From the NCBI RefSeq assembly GCF_004104075.1, contig NZ_QOVK01000016.1, forward strand, positions 37,035 to 101,034: a stretch of 64,000 bases of DNA, written 5' to 3'. Of the stretch, positions 26,128-35,007 are shown piece by piece; position 1 is the stretch's first letter; each line of letters begins with the position of its first letter. Under the pieces are notes generated by a model that saw only the letters and a list, made by a program, of their open reading frames with translations, searched no databases and was not told where the DNA came from. The DNA comes from Leeuwenhoekiella polynyae. Its GTDB lineage: Bacteria > Bacteroidota > Bacteroidia > Flavobacteriales > Flavobacteriaceae. The position numbers and the translations under genes are program-made.

Positions 26128-27618
26128 ATGAAAAATTATATTAAATATATGGCTTTGTCAGCCGTGCTTTTAACTGCTTGTGAAGCTGAATTAGACAATC
26201 CTATTGAAGATGGTGGTGTGTATACCATTGGGGAAGCAGATTTCTCAAATTATATAGCGGTAGGTAACTCGCTGACTTCTGGTTATGCTGATGGGGCGTT
26301 GTATATAAGTGGCCAACAAAATAGTTTTCCTAAAATTTTAGCCGGACAGTTTGCTTTAGCTGGTGGGGGTGAGTTTACACAGCCCTTAGTTGATGATAAC
26401 ACAGGAGGTCTATTGGCAGGAGGTACTCAAATTCAACCGAATCGTTTTGTGTTAGCATTAGATGCTGATGGAAATCCGGAGCCTGTCCGTTTAGAAGGTA
26501 CGGCTACTACAGATATTACTAACGTGCTTTCTGGACCTTTTAATAATATGGGGGTGCCTGGAGCTAAAAGTTTTCATTTGGTAGCACCGGGTTATGGAAA
26601 TATTGCAGGTGTTGCAACGGGTGCTTCTAATCCTTATTTTGTGCGTTTCGCTTCGGCTACAGATGCAACAGTTATAAGGGATGCAGCAGCTCAAAATCCT
26701 ACGTTCTTCTCGTTATGGATTGGTAATAACGATATTTTAAGTTTCGCGACAAGTGGAGGAACGGGTGTTGATCAGACCGGAAATTTGGATCCTTCGACGT
26801 ATGGAGCTAATGATATCACAGACCCTAATGTCTTTGCAAGTGTTTACAATTCGGAAATTCAGGCATTAACGGCTTCTGCTACAGGTGGAGTTGTTTTCAA
26901 TATACCCGATGTGACGTCAATTCCGTTTTTTACAACAGTACCATTTAATGCAATTCCTTTAGATGCAACTACGGCAGCTGGTGTTAATCAGGCTTATGCA
27001 CAATACAATGGTGCATTAGCGCTCTATGCGACGGCAGGAGTTATAACTACTGAAGAACGTGATGCACGTACTATTAATTTTCAAGAAGGTCAAAATGCAG
27101 TAGTGATTGAAGACGAAACGCTTACTACATTGCCAAATCCTGCTGGTGGAACATTACCAAATATAAGACAGGCAACAGCAGCAGATTTGCTATTGCTTAC
27201 AACTTCAAGTAAGTTAGGAACTTTAGCAGATCCTGGCAATCCAAGTTCTGTGATTGGAGTGGGAGTAGCTTTAGGGGATGCAGATGTTTTGATTCCAGAA
27301 GAGCAGACTCTAATAGCAACTGCACAGGCATCTTATAATGCAACAATTCAAGGTCTGGCACAAGCGAATGGTTTAGCTTTTGTTGATTCAAGAGCGATAT
27401 TAAATCAGTTGGCAGATACAGGGATCTCCTTTGATGCGGGTACGTTGACTTCAACTTTTGCCACTGGTGGAGCATTTTCTTTAGACGGTGTGCATCCAAC
27501 TCCTCGCGGATATGCATATTTAGCAAATCAAGCAATTGATGCTATTAATACAACATACGGTTCTACAATTCCTAAGGTTAATATTGGGAGTTATGGAACG
27601 GTAAATATCAGTAATTAA
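26128..27618 (+). CDS. SGNH/GDSL-hydrolase-like surface lipoprotein
   Basis: A 496-residue lipoprotein (lipobox LLTAC, cysteine 18) with an SGNH-hydrolase fold. Block I is VGNSLTSGY with nucleophile S48 (GNSL in place of GDSL), the block III-type asparagine is in WIGNNDILSF, and the catalytic Asp/His pair is in LDGVHPTPRGYAYLA near the C-terminus. All three catalytic elements are present, so an active esterase or lipase is likely. It is longer than a minimal SGNH domain through inserts between blocks. It is co-transcribed with the FadL-type porin. Confidence 0.87.
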   Translation: MKNYIKYMALSAVLLTACEAELDNPIEDGGVYTIGEADFSNYIAVGNSLTSGYADGALYISGQQNSFPKILAGQFALAGGGEFTQPLVDDNTGGLLAGGTQIQPNRFVLALDADGNPEPVRLEGTATTDITNVLSGPFNNMGVPGAKSFHLVAPGYGNIAGVATGASNPYFVRFASATDATVIRDAAAQNPTFFSLWIGNNDILSFATSGGTGVDQTGNLDPSTYGANDITDPNVFASVYNSEIQALTASATGGVVFNIPDVTSIPFFTTVPFNAIPLDATTAAGVNQAYAQYNGALALYATAGVITTEERDARTINFQEGQNAVVIEDETLTTLPNPAGGTLPNIRQATAADLLLLTTSSKLGTLADPGNPSSVIGVGVALGDADVLIPEEQTLIATAQASYNATIQGLAQANGLAFVDSRAILNQLADTGISFDAGTLTSTFATGGAFSLDGVHPTPRGYAYLANQAIDAINTTYGSTIPKVNIGSYGTVNISN

Positions 27619-27640
27619 AAATCTTAAGTTTTCTTTATAC

Positions 27641-27672
27641 AAATCGCTGCCACTTGCTGGTAGCGATTTTTT
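27641..27672 (+). terminator. terminator after the GDSL lipoprotein
   Basis: The stem AAATCGCTgCCA / TGGtAGCGATTT with a 5-base loop, followed by a run of T, lies 23 bases after the stop codon. Confidence 0.85.
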
Positions 27673-27750
27673 TATTTTTACTCGATAATCCAGATTTAAA
27701 TGCTCCGAGACTTGTCTCCTTCTAAAATGTATTGTTCGGTAATGCTTCTC

Positions 27751-27785
27751 GGGCCTGCCTTTGTCGGCAGACAGGCATGCCGCGA
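27751..27785. repeat. GC-rich nested palindromic element
   Basis: In an AT-rich gap, GCCTG (27753-27757) pairs with CAGGC (27772-27776) and the overlapping CTGCC (27755-27759) pairs with GGCAG (27766-27770). GGCATGCC follows directly. The GC content stands out sharply from its surroundings. It looks like a dispersed intergenic fold-back repeat. Confidence 0.55.
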
Positions 27786-27853
27786 AGTAGTTTACTAAGC
27801 TTTCAAAATTGGGGGAAGGAGCTTCAAAACCAATTTTTTAAAAATCTAGCCTT

Positions 27854-28195
27854 ATGAAAACCTTAATCAAACTCTTGCTTACTGCCCTTGCAGTGATTTT
27901 ATTGTGCTATTTACTTCCCGGTGCGACGGTAACTTCGTTTTTTACCGCCTTTATTGTAGCTATTGTTTTAGCGCTTTTACGATTGATAATAAAACCTATT
28001 TTGGTGATTCTTACATTGCCTATAACTATAGTAACCTTCGGTATTTTTCTATTGTTTATCAATGCGATAATTATATTGATGGCAGATTATTTTGTAGGTG
28101 GTTTTTCTGTAGATGGTATCTGGTGGGCCTTGATTTTTAGTTTATTACTTTCGCTGTTTCAGTCCGTCCTATTTGCACTTATAAAAGAAGAATAG
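27854..28195 (+). CDS. phage-holin-superfamily-IV-like membrane protein
   Basis: A 113-residue protein that is almost entirely hydrophobic, with four membrane segments (about 4-22, 27-47, 55-80, 88-108). The block LLRLIIKPILVILTLPITIVTFG is the mark of the YvlD/holin-superfamily-IV group. Despite the family name nothing nearby is phage-related, and these proteins are common chromosomal genes of unknown role. It stands alone, between a terminator and the tig promoter. Confidence 0.8.
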   Translation: MKTLIKLLLTALAVILLCYLLPGATVTSFFTAFIVAIVLALLRLIIKPILVILTLPITIVTFGIFLLFINAIIILMADYFVGGFSVDGIWWALIFSLLLSLFQSVLFALIKEE

Positions 28196-28225
28196 AAGCT
28201 TGCTGAATTTCAAAGTATTATAAAC

Positions 28226-28256
28226 TTTGCAGGGATTTAAAAAAGATGTACTTTTG
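28226..28256 (+). promoter_or_regulatory. tig promoter, full -33/-7 match
   Basis: TTTG at 28226-28229, exactly 19 bases of spacer, then TACTTTTG at 28249-28256. Both boxes match the Bacteroidota primary-sigma consensus. The trigger factor ATG is 34 bases downstream. This is the clearest promoter in the window. Confidence 0.82.
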
Positions 28257-28290
28257 CACTCCAAATTTTATAGGAAAATTCCACTAGAAG

Positions 28291-29613
28291 ATGAATATTA
28301 CACGAGAGAATATTGATGATTTAAATGCAGTAATCAAAGTAGATATTGCAAAAGACGACTATAGCGAGAAAGTGCAAAAAGTACTTAAAGATTATAGAAA
28401 GTCTGCAAACATTCCTGGTTTTAGAAAAGGTCACGTACCAATGGGACTTGTTCAAAAGCAGTATGGGAAAGCGGTTTTGGTAGATGAGGTAAATAAACTT
28501 TTACAAGACAGTTTACAGAAATATCTTACTGAAGAAAAACTTGATGTTTTAGGGAATCCACTTCCTAAAGATCAGGAAGACTTAAATTGGGATGCTGCTG
28601 ATTATTCTTTCGAATTTGAATTAGGTCTGGCGCCTAAATTTGATGTTGATTTAAAGCCTAAAGAGGCTGTTACAAGCTACACCATTGTAGTTGATGATAA
28701 ATTGGTAGATAACCAGATTACTACTATTCAAAAGCAGTACGGTAAAATTACCAACAAGCAAGAAGTAGAAAAAGATGATGAGGTTTCTGGTAGCTTTGTA
28801 AATGAAGAAGCAGCGTTTGATAAGAAAACTACTTTTGAAGTAGCAAAACTTAAAGGTAAAGCAAACAATGCTGCATTTGTAGGAGCCAAAGTTGGCGATA
28901 CGGTTACGGTTTCAACTAAAGGTCTTTTTAAGGAAGCTGGAGATTACAGATCGTTCTTAGGTCTTTCTGAAGAAGAAGCTAAAGAAAAAAACCTTGAAGT
29001 ATCTTTTACAATAGAAGAAGTTAATCATAGAGAACCTGCAGATTTAGACCAGGATCTTTTTGATAAATTATATGGTCCCGGAGTAATCAGTTCTGTGACT
29101 GAACTTAAAGATAAGATTAAAGAAGAAGGTGAAGGTCAATTCAAGCAACAGAGCGATCAGCAATTGCTTAATGATGTAACCGAAAAATTGATCGAGAATA
29201 CAAAATTTGATCTTCCTGCAGAATTTTTAAAGAAATGGATTCAGCGCAGCGGAGAAAAAGAATTGACTGCTGAAGAAGCTGCTGAAGAATACGAGCGTTC
29301 TGAAAAAGGATTGCGCTACCAGTTGATTGAAGGTAAAATCATCGCAGATAATGAATTGCAAATCACTTTTGAAGAGATTAAAGCATACGCTAAAGAAATG
29401 ATCAAGGGACAAATGGCTCAGTTTGGTCAAAATGATCCTAAAGACGAAGAGTTAGAAGGTATCGCAGCACGTATCTTGAGCAACCAGGACGAAGTTAAAA
29501 GATTGTCTGAGCAATTGATGAATACAAAATTGCTTGATTTCTTTAAAGAAAATGTAAAATTAAAAGAGAAAGAAGTGACTTTTGACGAGTTTGTCAAAGA
29601 AGTTTACAACTAG
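28291..29613 (+). CDS. tig: trigger factor
   Basis: A ribosome-associated chaperone, 440 residues. The ribosome-binding loop is visible in the N-terminal domain as NIPGFRKGHVPMGLVQKQYG, which contains the GFRxGxxP signature. The central PPIase region (about 150-245) is degenerate, as is usual in Bacteroidota, and the C-terminal arms are helical. It is followed by two terminators and then clpP-clpX, the classic tig-clpP-clpX order. Confidence 0.95.
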   Translation: MNITRENIDDLNAVIKVDIAKDDYSEKVQKVLKDYRKSANIPGFRKGHVPMGLVQKQYGKAVLVDEVNKLLQDSLQKYLTEEKLDVLGNPLPKDQEDLNWDAADYSFEFELGLAPKFDVDLKPKEAVTSYTIVVDDKLVDNQITTIQKQYGKITNKQEVEKDDEVSGSFVNEEAAFDKKTTFEVAKLKGKANNAAFVGAKVGDTVTVSTKGLFKEAGDYRSFLGLSEEEAKEKNLEVSFTIEEVNHREPADLDQDLFDKLYGPGVISSVTELKDKIKEEGEGQFKQQSDQQLLNDVTEKLIENTKFDLPAEFLKKWIQRSGEKELTAEEAAEEYERSEKGLRYQLIEGKIIADNELQITFEEIKAYAKEMIKGQMAQFGQNDPKDEELEGIAARILSNQDEVKRLSEQLMNTKLLDFFKENVKLKEKEVTFDEFVKEVYN

Positions 29614-29640
29614 TAATTCTCTAAATTATATAGTATCTTT

Positions 29641-29674
29641 AAGGCGTTTTAACCGAGAGTTAAAACGCCTTTTT
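29641..29674 (+). terminator. terminator after tig (first of two)
   Basis: AAGGCGTTTTAA / TTAAAACGCCTT is a perfect 12-bp stem with a 7-base loop, followed by T residues. Confidence 0.88.
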
Positions 29675-29688
29675 ACTTAAAAATCATC

Positions 29689-29712
29689 AAGGTGTTTTTT
29701 ACACCTTTTTTA
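29689..29712 (+). terminator. terminator after tig (second of two)
   Basis: AAGGTGT-ttttt-ACACCTT followed by a T-run, only 14 bases after the first terminator. The tandem arrangement insulates clpP from tig. Confidence 0.75.
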
Positions 29713-29765
29713 TTGAAATTGTATTTTAGGGTAAAGACAACTCTAAAGAATTTGAAAAAAATACT

Positions 29766-30440
29766 ATGAACTACGCAGACGAATTTAAAAAATACGCGAT
29801 TAAAGATCAGGGTGTTAATAGCATGTACTACGATAAAATTATGAGTAGCATGTATCCTGTAGGTTTAACGCCAAATATTATTGAAGAACGCCAGATGAAC
29901 GCCGTTGCAATGGACGTGTTTTCACGTTTAATGATGGATCGTATTATCTTTCTTGGAACGGGTATTAACGATCAGGTGGCAAACATCGTACAGGCACAAT
30001 TGCTGTTTTTAGAAAGTACAGATGCTTCAAAAGATATTCAGATTTACATCAACTCTCCGGGAGGTAGCGTGTATGCCGGTTTAGGTATTTACGATACCAT
30101 GCAGTTCATCAAGCCAGATGTAGCAACTATTTGTACGGGTATGGCTGCATCTATGGGTGCCGTACTGCTATGTGCAGGTGCAAAAGGGAAACGTAGTGGT
30201 TTAACACACTCTCGCGTGATGATTCACCAGCCTTTAGGAGGTGCTCAGGGACAAGCAAGTGATATAGAGATCACAGCACGTGAGATCCTTACTTTAAAAG
30301 AAGAGCTGTACAAAATTATAGCAAAACATTCTGGGCAGACTTACGATAAAGTTTATGAAGATAGTGATCGTGACTACTGGATGAAAGCTGACAAAGCTTT
30401 AGAATATGGAATGATTGACGAAATTCTTGCAAGAGAATAG
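29766..30440 (+). CDS. clpP: ATP-dependent Clp protease proteolytic subunit
   Basis: A serine protease barrel that works with ClpX. The catalytic triad is S129 in [11 protein letters not shown]154 in [12 protein letters not shown] and D203 in EDSDRDYW, with spacing identical to that of E. coli ClpP. It has 224 residues with a normal N-terminal extension. clpX follows after 74 bases with a dyad between them. Confidence 0.96.
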   Translation: MNYADEFKKYAIKDQGVNSMYYDKIMSSMYPVGLTPNIIEERQMNAVAMDVFSRLMMDRIIFLGTGINDQVANIVQAQLLFLESTDASKDIQIYINSPGGSVYAGLGIYDTMQFIKPDVATICTGMAASMGAVLLCAGAKGKRSGLTHSRVMIHQPLGGAQGQASDIEITAREILTLKEELYKIIAKHSGQTYDKVYEDSDRDYWMKADKALEYGMIDEILARE

Positions 30441-30473
30441 TCTAGACAGCTTTAAAGTTGTTGAATAAAGAGA

Positions 30474-30497
30474 TTTTGAATGCGGAAGTATTCAAAA
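30474..30497. promoter_or_regulatory. dyad between clpP and clpX
   Basis: TTTTGAAT, 8 bases, ATTCAAAA: a perfect 8-bp inverted repeat placed 17 bases before the clpX start. It may be a protein-binding site or a small hairpin. There is no T-run, so it is not a terminator. Confidence 0.45.
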
Positions 30498-30514
30498 TGA
30501 AAATAGAATGAATT

Positions 30515-31747
30515 ATGGCGAAAGAAGAATTAGAATGTTCCTTTTGCGGCAGGAAAAAGCCGGAAACTAGTTTGCTTATTGCAGGGCTGGATGCACATAT
30601 TTGTGATCGTTGTATTGAGCAGGCTCATGGTATTGTGCTTGAAGAAGCAAAAGACATCAATAAAAATGGTTTAGACAGTGACCTTACTCTGAAGAAACCT
30701 AAAGAAATAAAAGATTTCTTAGACGAGTATATCATTGGGCAAGATTTTACCAAGAAGGTAATGGCTGTAGCGGTTTATAATCACTACAAGCGTTTGCTTC
30801 AGCCGGAATCTGATGATGATATTGAGATTCAGAAAAGTAATATCGTTATGGTAGGGCAGACTGGTACGGGTAAAACTTTAATGGCAAAGACTATTGCGCG
30901 TATGCTTAATGTTCCGCTAGCAATTGTAGATGCTACTGTTCTTACCGAAGCCGGTTATGTGGGTGAAGATGTAGAGAGTATTCTTACACGTTTATTACAA
31001 GCAGCAGATTACAATCTGGAGAAAGCTGAGCGTGGAATTGTGTTTATTGATGAGATCGATAAAATTGCTCGTAAAGGGGATAATCCTTCAATCACTCGTG
31101 ATGTGAGCGGAGAAGGTGTTCAGCAGGCTTTATTAAAGCTTCTTGAGGGGACTACTGTAAACGTTCCGCCAAAGGGTGGGCGTAAGCATCCCGATCAAAA
31201 GTTTATAGAGGTCAATACTGAGCATATTTTGTTTATCGCCGGTGGAGCTTTTGACGGTATAGAGCGCGTGATCAGCAAGCGATTAAATATGCAGGCTGTA
31301 GGTTTTAGCGCTAGTATGAGCGATGAGCATATAGAGCGTGATAATTTGCTTAAATATATCATTCCAAAAGACTTAAAAGATTTTGGCTTGATTCCTGAAA
31401 TCATAGGTCGCTTACCGGTTCTTACACATATGGATCCTCTTGATAAAGAGACGTTACGAGCTATCTTAACGCAGCCTAAAAATGCGATTATAAAACAATA
31501 TGAGAAGTTGTTTGAGATGGATGATATCGAATTTGAGATCACTTCACCCGCTCTGGATTATATTGTAGAAAAAGCGATAGAATATAAATTAGGAGCTCGT
31601 GGATTGCGCTCGCTATGTGAAGCAATTTTTACAGATGCGATGTTTGATCTACCGAGTTCAGATTTAAGTTCATTCAAAGTAGATAAAGAATATGCACAGT
31701 TTAAGTTGGAAAAATCAACTATTAAAAAGCTAAAAGCAGTTTCTTAA
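30515..31747 (+). CDS. clpX: ATP-dependent Clp protease ATP-binding subunit ClpX
   Basis: A AAA+ unfoldase, 410 residues. It has an N-terminal zinc-binding domain with cysteines 8, 11, 30 and 33, Walker A GQTGTGKT (114-121), Walker [13 protein letters not shown] and the sensor region [12 protein letters not shown]. The ClpP-docking loop reads AVGFSAS, i.e. VGF where E. coli has IGF. It follows clpP and shares its function. Confidence 0.96.
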   Translation: MAKEELECSFCGRKKPETSLLIAGLDAHICDRCIEQAHGIVLEEAKDINKNGLDSDLTLKKPKEIKDFLDEYIIGQDFTKKVMAVAVYNHYKRLLQPESDDDIEIQKSNIVMVGQTGTGKTLMAKTIARMLNVPLAIVDATVLTEAGYVGEDVESILTRLLQAADYNLEKAERGIVFIDEIDKIARKGDNPSITRDVSGEGVQQALLKLLEGTTVNVPPKGGRKHPDQKFIEVNTEHILFIAGGAFDGIERVISKRLNMQAVGFSASMSDEHIERDNLLKYIIPKDLKDFGLIPEIIGRLPVLTHMDPLDKETLRAILTQPKNAIIKQYEKLFEMDDIEFEITSPALDYIVEKAIEYKLGARGLRSLCEAIFTDAMFDLPSSDLSSFKVDKEYAQFKLEKSTIKKLKAVS

Positions 31748-31770
31748 TATCAATTCGTTAGATAAAAAAT

Positions 31771-31804
31771 AAAATCGTCTTGCCGCTTGGTAAGGCGATT
31801 TTTT
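31771..31804. terminator. bidirectional terminator after clpX
   Basis: AAAATCG...CGATTTT encloses the inner stem CTTgCC/GGtAAG with a 4-base loop, and a T-run follows. It can serve clpX on the plus strand and the decayed minus-strand gene beyond it. Confidence 0.8.
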
Positions 31805-31820
31805 GTTACAGGTTGTTATA

Positions 31821-32250
31821 TTATTGCAGAGAAAAGCTGTAGACATTCAATCTTTTGCTCAAAGAATTTGTAGTACTACTAAAAATATCCTGTTTTTTTA
31901 TTTTGATAAGAAAGAGCTACTTCGTCGTGTTTTGAATTTAAACCTTCACCTAAATTTAAAAGATTGCTATAATATTCAACTAGCGAAAAAACCTGAAACA
32001 AATCAAAACCGCCGTAACCACCTTTGATGTTTGAGATAAAAACAATTTGCTCTTGTCGCTGTTAGTGTAGGAAGATTGTCATCTGAAGCCGTGTTTATTT
32101 CAGGGCTAAGATTAACGATGTTACTCAGGTTGTAATTTTTTAAGAGGGGTGCTTTGGGCTGGCAACAACCCTGTATTTAGAGTTGTTGCCAGAATCAAAG
32201 CTATTAACTTCGAGTGAAAGTATTATGAGTTGTGATTTGTTATTGTCAAT
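31821..32250 (-). pseudogene. decayed PD40/beta-propeller (OmpA-associated type) gene fragment
   Basis: The 579-base gap between clpX and the GH3 gene is not empty. On the minus strand it reads, in successive frames, SLEVNSFDSGNNSKYRVVAS, then LSNIVNLSPEINTASDDNLP, then EQIVFISNIKGGYGGFDLFQ and NLGEGLNSKHDEVALSYQNK ending KKTGYF, then SSTTNSLSKRLNVYSFSLQ and a stop at 31821. This is the repeat pattern of PD40/WD40-like propeller proteins (SN-x-x-GG-x-GGFDL and NLG-x-x-(I/L)NS-x-x-DE) found with OmpA domains or type IX secretion. At least three single-base frameshifts are visible, near 32150, 32054 and 31881-31885 (an A-run). The 5' end is lost. No intact reading frame remains. Confidence 0.68.
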
Positions 32251-32326
32251 TTAGGGTAGGAGGAGTATTTAGGCTAATTTTTTAGCTAAAGCGAGTTTAA
32301 AATTCGTTGAAAAGAAAACCTTAAAT

Positions 32327-33856
32327 TTAACTTTCTGTATAACAGTTATTTAAAGTAAGCAGTTCTTCAACAAGTTCTCTACTGTTGCTAAGGCGAGGTA
32401 CTTTATGTTGTCCGCCCAGCTTGTTTTTTGATTTTAACCAGTCGTAAAATAGATTGGTACGTGCATAGTGAATCGTTGGTGGATTTAGAGTCATATTATT
32501 TTTTCGCTTAGCTTCATAATCACTGTTGATCTCTTGAAGTGCTTTGTCAAACAGTCTGTCAAATTCTTCTTTATCTGCAGGAAGCTCTTTAAATTCTATA
32601 AACCACTCATGTGCCCCTTTTTCTTTACCATGCATAAAAATAGGGGCTGCGGTATAGTCTACAATCTCAGAATTTGTAAGTGCAGTAGCTTTTTTAAGTG
32701 CTTGTTCTGCATTCTCTATAATCAACTCTTCACCAAAGGCATTGATGTGATGCTTCGTTCTGCCACTTACACGAATACGATATGGATTTGTAGATGTAAA
32801 CCGAACAGTGTCGCCTACCCGATAACGCCACAAACCAGAATTTGTAGTGATAACAATCGCATAGTTTTTCCCTTTTTCAACTTCACAAAGCGGAATGATT
32901 TTTTGATCGGGTTGTCCGTAAGAATTCATCGGGATGAACTCGTAAAAAATACCATAATCCAGCATCAATAAAAGGTCACTCGATCCGTTTTTGTCTTGAA
33001 TCGCAAAGAAGCCTTCTGAGGCATTATAGATCTCGTAATACTTAAAGTTGTGTCTGGGTAAAATTTTTCGATATTGATCGCGATACGGTTCAAAGCTCAC
33101 ACCGCCATGAAAGTATACTTCCAGATTGGGCCAGATTTCAAATAAATGATCTTTACCGGTGGTCTCAAGCGTGTTGTTTAATAAAACCAACATCCAGGAG
33201 GGAACGCCGGCAAGACTCGTAACTTTTTCTTGTATGGTTTCTTGAACAATCGCTTGCATTTTGACTTCCCAGTCACTCATTAAAGAGACTTCATTACCCG
33301 GAGTACTGCTAAATTCTGCCCAAAAAGGCATATTGTCTATCAGGATCGCAGATAGATCTCCATAAGAAGTACCGTTGCTTTCATATAAGCGTTTGCTGCC
33401 GCCCAGGCGTAAACTTTTGCCTGTGAATAATTGAGAATCAGGATTGTTGTTCAAATAGGTGCAGAGTAAATCTTTACTGGCTGCATAATGACAGTCTTCT
33501 AAAGATTCCGGACTAACCGGAATGTATTTACTCTTTGCATTTGTAGTACCGCTACTTTGTGCAAAGAGTTTTACGGGTGAAGGCCAGAAGATGTTGTTCT
33601 CACCGCGTCTTGCGCGTTCTATAAGATCGTGAGAAGCTTCATAATTGGTAATCGGTACTTGCTCTGCAAAATCTTTATAACTGCGAATGTCTTTAAAGCC
33701 ATATTTTTTACCGATCTCGGTATTTTTAGCTTTTTGAACCAATTTTAGAAGCAGTTCATTTTGAACATCGTGAGGATATTTTAGAAACAATTCCATCTGA
33801 TGAATTCTCTTTTTAAGAAACCAGCTGGCAATAGAATTGACTAAAGGTATCGGCAT
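32327..33856 (-). CDS. GH3 auxin-responsive-promoter-like family protein
   Basis: A 509-residue protein of the GH3 superfamily. In plants the family adenylates carboxylic hormones and joins them to amino acids; bacterial members are uncharacterised. The ATP-binding signature is LFAQSSGTTNAKSKYIPVS. YEIYNASEGFFAIQD and GLWRYRVGDTVRFTS, followed by VSGRTKHHINAFGEELI, are the further acyl-adenylate motifs, so an active adenylating enzyme is likely. It is a single gene with a promoter-like TAAATTAG (one mismatch) upstream. The substrate is unknown. Confidence 0.92.
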   Translation of the reverse strand: MPIPLVNSIASWFLKKRIHQMELFLKYPHDVQNELLLKLVQKAKNTEIGKKYGFKDIRSYKDFAEQVPITNYEASHDLIERARRGENNIFWPSPVKLFAQSSGTTNAKSKYIPVSPESLEDCHYAASKDLLCTYLNNNPDSQLFTGKSLRLGGSKRLYESNGTSYGDLSAILIDNMPFWAEFSSTPGNEVSLMSDWEVKMQAIVQETIQEKVTSLAGVPSWMLVLLNNTLETTGKDHLFEIWPNLEVYFHGGVSFEPYRDQYRKILPRHNFKYYEIYNASEGFFAIQDKNGSSDLLLMLDYGIFYEFIPMNSYGQPDQKIIPLCEVEKGKNYAIVITTNSGLWRYRVGDTVRFTSTNPYRIRVSGRTKHHINAFGEELIIENAEQALKKATALTNSEIVDYTAAPIFMHGKEKGAHEWFIEFKELPADKEEFDRLFDKALQEINSDYEAKRKNNMTLNPPTIHYARTNLFYDWLKSKNKLGGQHKVPRLSNSRELVEELLTLNNCYTES

Positions 33857-34046
33857 TTTGTTAGTATATTTGAGTGCTAATTTAGGTGGATTATTTCAAA
33901 ATCAATCTATTTTTCTCAGGCAGTTTGATCTCAATGATTTTGCGTTTTTGAGAAAAACCTAAGACTAAAAAATTTCATTTTCAACAAAAAATCAGGTCTA
34001 AAAATACCGTTTTTTTAACTGAAACAATTCAATAGCTTTCAATTTT

Positions 34047-34844
34047 ATGCAATACCAAGGCGTACTTACAAAAATGCAAACCGAACTTGATAACCCTATT
34101 CAATATTATCTGGTTTTTGAGAACGATTTTATTCACGTAAATCAGTTACTCGATAAAGAAATACGTATTGAATTTTTAAAATATCAGTGTCTGGCTTGCG
34201 GAAAAAATAAGAAGATTTACCGTCAGGGTTTTTGTTATGACGATTTTTATAAAGTGCCGCAGGCAGCAGATTGGATTATGCGTCCGGAACTTAGTAAAGC
34301 ACATCTAGATGAAGAAGATCGCGATCTGGAATATGAGAAAAGGGTACAGTTGCAACCGCATATTGTATACCTCGCTAATTCGAGTAATGTAAAAGTAGGA
34401 GTGACGCGTAAAACGCAAGTGCCTACCCGATGGATAGATCAGGGGGCCCATGAGGCGATAGAAATTGTTGAAGTGCCTAACCGCTACCTTGCAGGTATTA
34501 CTGAAGTCGCGCTTAAAGAGCATATAGCCGATAAAACGAATTGGCGTAAAATGTTAAAAAATGAGATTGAAGATGAAGATCTGGTTGCGCAACGCGATGC
34601 GCTCAAGCAATACATCCCAGAAGAAGCACTAGAGTATTATATAGCGAGTAATTCTGAAACCAATATTGAATTTCCGGTATTGCAGTATCCTACAAAATTA
34701 AAAAGCCTTAACCTGGAAAAAACACCAGAATACCAAGGAATGCTTAAAGGTATAAAAGGTCAATATTTGCTATTTGAGGATGGTACGGTTTTTAACGTAC
34801 GCAATTCTGAAGGCTATGTAGTAAGTATTACTGTAGGTGCTTAG
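34047..34844 (+). CDS. DUF2797 domain protein
   Basis: A 265-residue protein matching DUF2797. It has a cysteine-rich N-terminal patch (CLACGKNKKIYRQGFCYDDF, a probable zinc site) and the family core PHIVYLANSSNVKVGVTRKT then QGAHEAIEIVEVPNRYLAG and ALKEHIADKTNWRKML. The core resembles the GIY-YIG-like pattern (VYLA ... KVGVTR) in its strand spacing, but I would not claim nuclease activity. It stands alone between the GH3 gene and the BlaI operon. Confidence 0.85.
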   Translation: MQYQGVLTKMQTELDNPIQYYLVFENDFIHVNQLLDKEIRIEFLKYQCLACGKNKKIYRQGFCYDDFYKVPQAADWIMRPELSKAHLDEEDRDLEYEKRVQLQPHIVYLANSSNVKVGVTRKTQVPTRWIDQGAHEAIEIVEVPNRYLAGITEVALKEHIADKTNWRKMLKNEIEDEDLVAQRDALKQYIPEEALEYYIASNSETNIEFPVLQYPTKLKSLNLEKTPEYQGMLKGIKGQYLLFEDGTVFNVRNSEGYVVSITVGA

Positions 34845-34925
34845 ATTTCCCGTAATTTTCTTAAATTGAAAGAGTTGTAGTTAATAAAACTGACACCTCA
34901 AATAAAGTATTTTAAAATTTTTTAT

Positions 34926-34958
34926 AACTAACTTGTTAGTTTAACTAATAAATCAGTT
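34926..34958. promoter_or_regulatory. tandem operator dyads before the BlaI gene
   Basis: AACTAAC-tt-GTTAGTT (34926-34941) is a perfect 7-bp dyad. One base later AACTAAT-aa-ATCAGTT (34943-34958) repeats it with one mismatch. The pair is spaced 17 bases centre to centre and abuts the -7 element, so bound repressor would block the promoter. A related AACTAGTT lies at 34993-35000. These are very likely the self-operators of the BlaI-type repressor. Confidence 0.7.
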
Positions 34959-34965
34959 ATATTTG
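34958..34965 (+). promoter_or_regulatory. -7 element TATATTTG of the BlaI-M56 operon
   Basis: An exact TAnnTTTG match touching the second operator dyad and 42 bases before the BlaI start. A CTTG at 34932-34935 may be the weak -33 box. Confidence 0.65.
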
Positions 34966-35007
34966 AATGAATCAAAACAATTACTAATCCCTAACTAGTT
35001 TAAAATT

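Noticed and set aside
27854..28195. Holin-like protein as a sign of a prophage
   Set aside because: No other phage gene is near; the family is a common chromosomal membrane protein.
29712..29765. Promoter for clpP
   Set aside because: A promoter must exist after two terminators, but only imperfect matches (for example TATTTTAG) are visible, so no site is called.
31803..32027. Open frame of 74 codons on the plus strand after clpX
   Set aside because: It starts inside the clpX terminator and lies over the decayed propeller gene on the other strand, whose repeats are recognisable; the plus frame has no family features.
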